Shown here: positions 41,874-42,465 of the stretch, one piece after another
Position numbering within the stretch: the first letter of the stretch is position 1
Layout: each line of letters starts with the position of its first letter
Source: Pseudoalteromonas sp. S2755
GTDB taxonomy: Bacteria; Pseudomonadota; Gammaproteobacteria; Enterobacterales; Alteromonadaceae
Length of the DNA stretch: 42,465 nt
Direction: 5' to 3'
NCBI RefSeq assembly: GCF_005886535.1
Contig: NZ_PNDS01000138.1
Span: 1-42,465 of the forward strand
The notes under the pieces: model-generated
Databases searched by the model: none
What the model was told of the DNA's origin: nothing
Seen by the model: the letters and a program-made list of their open reading frames with translations, nothing else
Translations under genes and position numbers: made by a program

Positions 41874-42465
41874 ATGTCTGCTTTTGATACACAAGGGTTC
41901 GTGGATTCGCTCAAAGAGCGAGTATCAAATCCATTTCTTTTTACCTTTTCTTGGTTGTTCGTTGTTTGGAACTGGAAGGCATTCGGTTGGTTTATGTTTG
42001 AACCGCTTAAATTCAGTTTAAAACTAGAACGATTTCAATACACAGGTCTTGAACTTTATTTTTGGTGGCCTCTGATCATGACATTTCTTGTGGTTGTTTT
42101 TGGTCACTCACTTAATAACTTTGCAGAACTATGTAAACGTTTTTGGGATTTAGTATTAGCTTGGTTCTTTAAACGAGTTGGCTGGCGAGATTACGTACCA
42201 AGTGATGAGTTAGACAAAGCTCTTGAAGAAAGTAATGCTCTGAAATACAAAAACAGAGAACTTGAGAGAGATTTAGATTTGGCGCTAGATGAAAATAAAC
42301 GTTTAAAGTCAGAAGCAGCTAAATTACAGGAAAGCTCTGCCGCGCCAACAGAAGTTGAAGACATTGAAGAAGCTGAAGAAGCTGAAGAAGCTGAAGAAGC
42401 TGAAGAACTTGAAGAAGCTGAAGAACTTGAAGAAGCTGAAGAACTTGAAGAAGTTGAAGCATTTG
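41874..42465 (+). CDS. Membrane protein with coiled coil and acidic Glu-Glu-Ala repeats (partial)
   Basis: Opens at an ATG with GAAGGA upstream and is still open after 197 codons at the window edge. Residues 1-45 contain ERVSNPFLFTFSWLFVVWNW, a first membrane helix; a second lies at about 60-80 (WWPLIMTFLVVVFGH). A charged coiled coil (about 110-150) and then a tail of EEA/EEL repeats follow, encoded by near-identical 9-base units. The NPF...SWxxxNW N-terminus recalls a family of accessory membrane proteins of unknown role. Whether it belongs to the prophage or to the host is open. Confidence 0.75.
   Translation, partial: MSAFDTQGFVDSLKERVSNPFLFTFSWLFVVWNWKAFGWFMFEPLKFSLKLERFQYTGLELYFWWPLIMTFLVVVFGHSLNNFAELCKRFWDLVLAWFFKRVGWRDYVPSDELDKALEESNALKYKNRELERDLDLALDENKRLKSEAAKLQESSAAPTEVEDIEEAEEAEEAEEAEELEEAEELEEAEELEEVEAF

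Noticed and set aside
42360..42460. Microsatellite as non-coding repeat
   Set aside because: The units are 9 bases, keep the open frame and encode Glu-Glu-Ala/Leu, so they are part of the coding sequence.

Overview
The window looks like chromosome of a marine gammaproteobacterium, most probably Pseudoalteromonas. The reasons are the moderate-to-low GC, a Vibrio/Alteromonadales-type motY-rnt pair, a cyo quinol oxidase operon, an S46 dipeptidyl-peptidase, a GlyGly-CTERM protein and a tmRNA tag ANDDNYALAA. The genus is an inference.

Layout. 179-4947: cyoABCDE operon (minus strand) for a bo3-type ubiquinol oxidase, with its terminator at 127-148. 5283-7720: a small membrane protein and a Cache-domain chemoreceptor, divergent across a region with FNR-like and Fur-like sites. 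7919-8962: a flavodoxin-like reductase and a soxR gene, divergent around a palindromic operator. 8976-13085: a DUF885 lipoprotein and a convergent S46 peptidase, separated by an inverted pair of REP-like repeats. 13361-15602: a compact lipid operon (YnbA-like CDP-alcohol phosphotransferase, CdsA-like cytidylyltransferase, PlsC-like acyltransferase). 15702-18292: an orphan Tle1-type (DUF2235) phospholipase effector and a small lipoprotein that may be its immunity partner. 18540-22940: ybiT, a small protein, a surface-anchored cyclophilin and a serine-type amino acid permease. 23149-27354: a very large SNF2 helicase whose 5' end is tandemly duplicated. 27338-32899: an amidohydrolase-like lipoprotein, an Mpo1-like protein, an M35-propeptide-like lipoprotein, motY, rnt and a FapA-like protein. 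33231-34382: a stand-alone CARF-PD-(D/E)xK protein of the DUF1887/Card1 type with no CRISPR locus nearby. 35387-35743: ssrA (tmRNA).

The most remarkable part is 35744-41740, immediately downstream of ssrA. It is a minus-strand cluster of about 15 tightly overlapping small genes with no tailed-phage hallmarks. The gene at 40675-41517 reads as a P2-like double jelly-roll major capsid protein (PM2, Autolykiviridae and NO16-type tailless phages). It is surrounded by seven tiny proteins with one or two hydrophobic segments, a membrane-anchored transglycosylase-like protein and several candidate spike proteins. I interpret this as the virion module of a tailless, internal-membrane prophage at the ssrA locus. 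The packaging ATPase, replication genes and integrase are not visible and may lie past the right edge. A divergent plus-strand gene at 41874 runs off the window.

All assignments come from reading the sequence and from memory of families; no database search was run. Several starts were moved from the longest reading frame to a better ribosome binding site: cyoA (TTG), cyoD, motY (GTG), the CdsA-like gene and others.
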